A stretch of DNA of 64,000 bases from Pseudoroseicyclus_A sp041714655 (GTDB taxonomy: Bacteria; Pseudomonadota; Alphaproteobacteria; Rhodobacterales; Rhodobacteraceae): contig NZ_CP168219.1 in NCBI RefSeq assembly GCF_041714655.1, positions 682,001 to 746,000 of the forward strand. The letters are read 5' to 3'. Every line of letters begins with the position of its first letter. The stretch's first letter is position 1. Positions 59,926 to 64,000 of the stretch are shown here, in pieces. A program made the position numbers and the translations under genes. The notes beneath the pieces were generated by a model that did not search any database, was not told the origin of the DNA, and saw only the letters and a program-made list of their open reading frames with translations.

Positions 59926-60759
59926 ATGAGGCTGAAGCTCAACAAGATCGATTTCGACATCGCCGCCGTGCCGGGCAAGACCCGCACCGCCGTCCTGCAG
60001 GATCCCTCCGCCGCCCCGGCGCTCGCCAGCGCCGTCTGGGAATGGAATGCCGAGACCGGCGAGGCGATCGTCGCACCCGGCATCGAGGGCAACATGCGCC
60101 TGCCGAACGGGCTGATCTTCTTCGTGGCGAAATCGGGCGGCGAGGGCCGCCCCGAGCGCAACGACGGCGCCAGCAAGAAGATGGCCGAGCGCTTCACCTC
60201 TGCCCTCGGCGCCAAGTCGCTCGGCGAAGTGGCGGGCGCCATCAACCGGGTGCTCGGCGTCGGCGAGGTCAAGCTGCCGGTGGAGACCTACGAGGCCCTG
60301 AAGGCCGGCTGCACCTTCCGGCTGGTCGCGCATATCGACTTCGCCGTGCTGCAGCTCCGCGCCGGCGACCGGAACCTCTCGGCCCATCTCCTCATCCCGG
60401 GGCAGATCGTCTTCCGCCCGTTGGTGGTGAAGGTCACCGACCAGGCCGCCCATGACGCGGCGCTGGAGGCGAACCCCGGGCTCGACAAGAAGCTGCAGGC
60501 CGCCGTCCTGCCGCCCCGCACCCGCGCGGCGCTCGACATGCGGCAGATGGCGCTGACGACGCGCTTCAAGGAAGCGCAGGAGCTTGCGAACAAGCTGGAG
60601 GCCGACGGCGCCGACGACGACGCCAAGCGCCTGCCGCAGATGGAGCTGCAGCGCCTCGGCGCCGAGGCCCAGGTGCTGGCGCGGCTCGCCGCGCAGCAGC
60701 AGGGCAAGGCGCCCGGTCAGGGCCCGGGCCTCGCGCGGCCGCAGCCGGCGAACAACTGA
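59926..60759 (+). CDS. Unrecognised 277-residue protein
   Basis: No family was recognised. The N-terminal ~200 residues look globular and mixed alpha/beta (KLNKIDFDIAAVPGKTRTAV, EWNAETGEAIVAPGIEGNMR, HIDFAVLQLRAGDRNLSAHL). The C-terminal ~80 residues form a long charged helix with coiled-coil character (FKEAQELANKLEADGADDD, QRLGAEAQVLARLAAQQQ), ending in a Gly/Pro/Gln tail. There is no signal peptide or membrane helix. The ATG has GGGGGAGGG nearby. Codon usage resembles its neighbours and the gene follows rlmN. No function is assigned. Confidence 0.7.
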   Translation: MRLKLNKIDFDIAAVPGKTRTAVLQDPSAAPALASAVWEWNAETGEAIVAPGIEGNMRLPNGLIFFVAKSGGEGRPERNDGASKKMAERFTSALGAKSLGEVAGAINRVLGVGEVKLPVETYEALKAGCTFRLVAHIDFAVLQLRAGDRNLSAHLLIPGQIVFRPLVVKVTDQAAHDAALEANPGLDKKLQAAVLPPRTRAALDMRQMALTTRFKEAQELANKLEADGADDDAKRLPQMELQRLGAEAQVLARLAAQQQGKAPGQGPGLARPQPANN

Positions 60760-60856
60760 GCTGAGAGAGAGAGACTGGGGCCGCGATGGCCCCGGAGCGC
60801 ACCGGCCCGGGCATCCCCCGGGCCGCGCGTTCTTGCGCCTGACCTCGATGCACCGG

Positions 60857-60880
60857 GTAGGGTGGGTTTGTAACCCACCG
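60857..60880 (+). repeat. Solo terminus of the MITE-like element
   Basis: GTAGGGTGGGTTTGTAACCC continuing CACC G, identical to the first 24 bases of the 20097-20363 element. It folds into a hairpin GGTGGGTT / AACCCACC with loop TGT. No inner element accompanies it, so it is a solo end or a REP-like unit, lying between two convergent genes. Confidence 0.7.
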
Positions 60881-60934
60881 CCCGGCGGCCCCGGGGAGCG
60901 CCGGCGGCGAGGCCTCTCGCCGCCGCGCCGCGCC

Positions 60935-62068
60935 TCAGGCCATCAGCGCCTTGGCTTCGTCCGGCGAGAGCGCCTCGGGGCGGGCGCAGGTGGTGGTCAT
61001 CTCGACGAAGTCACCCGTCTCCCCCGATTTCAGGATCGAGGTCATCACGTCGACCGCATGGACAGCCAGCTCCAGCGAGCAGCGATGCGGGCGGCCCTCG
61101 GCGATGGCCGTCGCCATGTCGGCGAGGCCGGCACAGCGGTAGTTTGCCTGGGTCGGCGCATCGACGGGCTGGTTCGCCACCGCGAACGGGTGGCCGCGCT
61201 CGGCGACCTCGATCGGGTCCTCGCCGCGCTCCGTCATCTCGACATGGCCGCCGAAGAAGTTCGGGTCGGGCACGTAGAGCGAGCCCTCCTCGCCGTAGAG
61301 CTCCATGTTGAAATGCCGGTGCTTCCAGACGTCCCAGCTCGCGCCCAGCGTCACGATGGCGCCGTTCTCGAACTCGAGAAGCGCATGGATGTTCGTCGGC
61401 GTGTTCACCTTCAGCATCTCGCCGTCACGCGGGCCGTTGGCGATCTTCCGCTCGGGGAAGGAGATCGACGCCATGGCGCCGACGCGCTTCACCGGGCCGA
61501 TGAGCTGGATGAGGTTGGTCACGTAATAGGGGCCGAGGTCGAGCACCGGGCCGGCGCCGGGCTGGAAGAAGAAATCCGGGTTCGGATGCCAATGCTCCAT
61601 CCCGTGGTTCTGCACGTGGCAGGTGCCGCCGATGATCCGGCCGACCTTGCCCTCGTCGATCACCGCGCGGGCGAGCTGATGGGCGCCGCCGAGGAAGGTA
61701 TCGGGTGCCGAGCCGACGCGCAGGCCCGTCTCGTCGGCGAGCTCTTTCAGCGCCTTGGCCTCGTCCAGCGTCAGGACGAGCGGCTTTTCCGAATAGGCAT
61801 GCTTGCCGGCCTTCAGGATGCGCGTGGTGATCTCGTAGTGCACCGCCGGGATGGTGAGGTTCACCACCACGTCGATGTCATCGGCGGCGAGGAGATCCTC
61901 GACGCTCATCGCGCGCACCGGGAATTCGGCGGCCCGCGCCTCGGCGGCCGCCATGTTGATGTCCGCCACGGCCTTCAGCTCGAGCGCCTTGAAGAGCGGC
62001 GCGAGGCGCAGGTAGGCGTGGGAGATGTTGCCGCATCCGATGATGCCGACACCGAGTTTGCTGGTCAT
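60935..62068 (-). CDS. Gfo/Idh/MocA family oxidoreductase (second)
   Basis: 377 residues. GVGIIGCGNISHAYLRLAP is the Rossmann fingerprint. SEKPLVLTLDEAKAL has the catalytic-region EKP Lys, and a C-terminal alpha/beta domain includes LDLGPYYVTNLIQLIGPVKR. It probably oxidises a sugar or cyclitol derived from the neighbouring mannosidase and isomerase reactions. The start is 12 bases after the stop of the isomerase gene on the same strand. Distinct in sequence from the 269-1414 protein. Confidence 0.9.
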   Translation of the reverse strand: MTSKLGVGIIGCGNISHAYLRLAPLFKALELKAVADINMAAAEARAAEFPVRAMSVEDLLAADDIDVVVNLTIPAVHYEITTRILKAGKHAYSEKPLVLTLDEAKALKELADETGLRVGSAPDTFLGGAHQLARAVIDEGKVGRIIGGTCHVQNHGMEHWHPNPDFFFQPGAGPVLDLGPYYVTNLIQLIGPVKRVGAMASISFPERKIANGPRDGEMLKVNTPTNIHALLEFENGAIVTLGASWDVWKHRHFNMELYGEEGSLYVPDPNFFGGHVEMTERGEDPIEVAERGHPFAVANQPVDAPTQANYRCAGLADMATAIAEGRPHRCSLELAVHAVDVMTSILKSGETGDFVEMTTTCARPEALSPDEAKALMA

Positions 62069-62080
62069 TTGGAGTGCTCC

Positions 62081-62821
62081 TCAGAGGGTCTTCAGCGCGG
62101 CGAGCGAAGCGCTGGCAAAGCGCTTGTCGTCGCTGGGGTTGTCATGTTCCAGAACGAAATGGTCGATGCCGGCGGCGCGGGCGGCGGGGACGATGGTGGC
62201 ATAGTCCACGACGCCGGTGCCGAGGTCGGCCCAGCCGTCCTCGTCCGCTTTCTCGCCTTCGGGGGCGATGTCCTTGATGTGGACGGCCTCGATGCGGCCC
62301 TTGTAGCGCTCGAGCATCTCCAGCGGGTCCTTGCCGGCGCGGGTGACCCAGCCGAGGTCGAGCTCGAGGCAGAGGCTTTCCTCCTCGAGGATGCAGTCGA
62401 GCGGCAGGAGGCCGCCCTCCAGATCCACCAGCTCGAAATCGTGGTTGTGCCAGCCGAAGGGGATGCCGGCAGCGGTGAAGGGCTTGCCGGCCTTGGCCAG
62501 CCGCGCCCCGAAGGCGCGCCAGCCCTCGGCATCGGTCGGGCGCTCGTCCGGCGCCATCCAGGGGCCGAAGACGGCGCGCATGTTCAGCTCCTTGGCCAGC
62601 GCCACGAAGCCCTCCGGGTCGCGCTCGAGGTCTCCCACGGCGATATGGGCGGTGGTCATGCTCATGCCCGTCTCGGCCAGCGCCGCCTTGAGGGCGGGAA
62701 TGTCCCCGAAAAGGCCGCCGTAGCCCTCGCATTCGGTGAAGCCGGCCTCCGACAGCATCGCCAGGGTGGCGGGCAGGGGGCCGAAGTTGCGCGAGCAGAA
62801 GAGCTGGTAGGAATAGCCCAT
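62081..62821 (-). CDS. Sugar phosphate isomerase/epimerase (xylose-isomerase-like TIM barrel)
   Basis: 246 residues, AP_endonuc_2 / xylose isomerase-like barrel. MGYSYQLFCSRNFGPLP begins the protein; GWHNHDFELVDLEGG and LELDLGWVTRAGKDPLEML contain the metal-binding His/Glu/Asp positions, and VHIKDIAPEGEKADEDGW the His-Lys segment. It likely isomerises or epimerises a sugar released by the upstream beta-mannosidase. The start lies one base after the mannosidase stop, so the two are tightly coupled. Confidence 0.88.
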   Translation of the reverse strand: MGYSYQLFCSRNFGPLPATLAMLSEAGFTECEGYGGLFGDIPALKAALAETGMSMTTAHIAVGDLERDPEGFVALAKELNMRAVFGPWMAPDERPTDAEGWRAFGARLAKAGKPFTAAGIPFGWHNHDFELVDLEGGLLPLDCILEEESLCLELDLGWVTRAGKDPLEMLERYKGRIEAVHIKDIAPEGEKADEDGWADLGTGVVDYATIVPAARAAGIDHFVLEHDNPSDDKRFASASLAALKTL

Positions 62822-62822
62822 G

Positions 62823-64000
62823 TCAGGTCCGTTTCATGGTTGCAGAGTAAAGGTCGCGGAGCGTGAAGTTGGGCTCCGCTGAGGGGTCGGCGGGGGTGAA
62901 GCGCAAGGTGGTGCTGGCGCCGGGTCCGAGATGCACGGCATTGCCGCTCCAGCGGCCCGGCACGTCGGTCTCCGCCGTCAGGAAGAAGCTCATGGTCTCG
63001 ACCGTGAGCGCGACGAGCCAGTCACCGCCCTCGCGGGTGATCTCGGCCTTGGGCGCCGAGTCGGGCAGGTCATAGGCCTTCCAGGGGCGCGGAGCGAAGA
63101 TGTCGCCGGCATGGGTGCCGTCCGAGCCCTCCCAGCCGAAGGTCAGCACCTCGCCTTCCTCCAGCTCGCCCTCGGGGATGGTCATCAGCACCTCGGCCTC
63201 GAGCCCGAGCACGGCCGAGCCCTCGCCGAGGTCGCGGGTGGAGCCGTCCATCGCCGTTGCATAGGCGGTGACGGAGAGCTCCACATCCTCCAAGAGGTCG
63301 TTGATGCCCATGATGTCGACGCTGCCGTCCGCGCGGGGCACGGCGGTCGCCAGCACCGGGGCATAGAAGCCCTTGGCGAGGTGATGCAGCATCTTCCAGT
63401 CGCCGCCATGATCGAGAGACGACCAGGAGCAGACGGGCCATGTGTCGTTGAGCTGCCAGTAGAGCGTGCCCATGCAATGCGGCTTGAGGCTCCGCCAATG
63501 GGTCACCGCCGTCTTGATGGCGAGGCCCTGCTGGATCTGGGAGAGCCAGACGAAATCCTCGAAGCGCTCCGGCCAGCGAAAATAGCGGAACATCGTCTCG
63601 GCGATGCGGGCATTGCCGCCGGCGTTCTTCTGGTGGCTCTCGAAGACCGGGCTCGCGATGTTCCAGTCCTCCTCGCCCGCGAAGCGCCGGATGGCGTTGA
63701 GCGAGGGGTAGGACTGGAAGCCGAATTCCGAGCAGAAGCGGGGGGAGACATCGCGGTAATGGTCGAAGTCGCGGCCCTCGTGCCAGACCGACCAGAAATG
63801 CATGTCGCCCGCGCTGTCGTCATGCCAGGCATCGCCGAAGTTCATCGGCCCCGGCGAGGGCGAGGAGGGCCACCAGATCGCGCCAGGCGCCGTCTCTGAG
63901 AGCGCCGCCTCGATCGTGCGGTTCAGCCGGTCGTAGCTGACGAGATAGCGGTCGCGGTTGTCGCGGCTCTCGGGGAACCAGTTCAGCGCGCCAATGAGCT
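62823..64000 (-). CDS. Glycoside hydrolase family 2 beta-mannosidase (5'-truncated by window edge)
   Basis: The last 392 codons are visible; the N-terminus and start lie beyond the right edge. The catalytic nucleophile motif is SEFGFQSYPS, as in family 2 beta-mannosidases. Other landmarks are LIGALNWFPESRDNRDRYL, then WWPSSPSPGP, MNFGDAWHDDSAGDMHFW and GTLYWQLNDTWPVCSWSSLD. It hydrolyses terminal beta-mannosides, for example from mannans, and would feed the downstream isomerase and oxidoreductase. No signal peptide can be judged from this fragment. Confidence 0.9.
   Translation of the reverse strand, partial: LIGALNWFPESRDNRDRYLVSYDRLNRTIEAALSETAPGAIWWPSSPSPGPMNFGDAWHDDSAGDMHFWSVWHEGRDFDHYRDVSPRFCSEFGFQSYPSLNAIRRFAGEEDWNIASPVFESHQKNAGGNARIAETMFRYFRWPERFEDFVWLSQIQQGLAIKTAVTHWRSLKPHCMGTLYWQLNDTWPVCSWSSLDHGGDWKMLHHLAKGFYAPVLATAVPRADGSVDIMGINDLLEDVELSVTAYATAMDGSTRDLGEGSAVLGLEAEVLMTIPEGELEEGEVLTFGWEGSDGTHAGDIFAPRPWKAYDLPDSAPKAEITREGGDWLVALTVETMSFFLTAETDVPGRWSGNAVHLGPGASTTLRFTPADPSAEPNFTLRDLYSATMKRT

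Overview
The window is very GC-rich (about 70% by eye, not counted). It looks like a chromosomal segment from an alphaproteobacterium, most likely the order Rhodobacterales. The grounds are gene content and order: hisC-tyrA, lysA / DUF4175 / zinc-ribbon / ftsE-ftsX-plsC, TauE-like exporter plus TIGR02186, the MbfA iron exporter, IalB-like and DUF4260 proteins, a LuxR/LuxI pair preceded by a small conserved-looking ORF, and short intergenic repeats of the kind common in this group. I see no integrase, transposase, phage module or CRISPR array.

Layout. (1) 1-6.3 kb (+): the tail of a sugar ABC-transporter ATPase, then a tightly overlapping amino-sugar catabolic operon: Gfo/Idh/MocA oxidoreductase, two different SIS isomerase/deaminase-type proteins, a ROK kinase, nagA and a phosphopantetheinyl transferase. 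(2) 6.4-20 kb: tRNA-Glu, recJ, hisC-tyrA-extensin-like gene, dtd-PfkB kinase, glyA, an EAL phosphodiesterase, nadK, a DUF4342 protein, prpE and a first sulfotransferase. (3) 20-28.6 kb: maeB, a VOC-cupin-cupin fusion, valS and glpX. Two copies of a palindromic MITE-like element lie here, and a third lies near 8.5 kb. (4) 28.6-36.3 kb: a compact exopolysaccharide/capsule locus with an ExoY-like initiating sugar transferase, a second sulfotransferase, a Wzx-like flippase, a polymerase/ligase, a LamG-like protein, a family 2 glycosyltransferase, a hexapeptide acetyltransferase and a KpsS-like protein. A sulfated or otherwise decorated surface polymer is a reasonable inference. (5) 36.5-44.3 kb: tRNA-Leu, rhomboid protease, inositol monophosphatase, a membrane GGDEF-EAL protein, TauE-TIGR02186, and a LuxR/LuxI quorum-sensing locus. 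(6) 44.4-54.1 kb: a RecD-like helicase, lysA, a large Gln-rich DUF4175 protein, a zinc-ribbon membrane protein, ftsEX, plsC and a PPOX flavoprotein. (7) 54.1-64 kb: asparaginase-like / mbfA / nitroreductase, ialB-like, VOC, DUF4260, rlmN, an unrecognised 277-aa protein, and a reverse-strand glycoside operon (beta-mannosidase, sugar isomerase, oxidoreductase) running off the right edge.

How the parts may work together. Both ends of the window are sugar-scavenging operons. The middle combines surface polysaccharide export, two cyclic-di-GMP enzymes and quorum sensing, which together suggest control of a surface-attached versus free-living lifestyle. A 9-base motif, TTGGTTAAC, recurs in promoter regions of the polysaccharide and quorum-sensing loci and is the best hint of shared regulation. 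The most interesting unexplained items are the MITE-like element with perfect 26-bp terminal inverted repeats, the hairpin that overlaps the luxI ribosome binding site, two strong palindromic operators (upstream of maeB and between the zinc-ribbon gene and ftsE), and the sulfotransferase-containing polysaccharide locus. I did not find a clearly new defence or mobile system.
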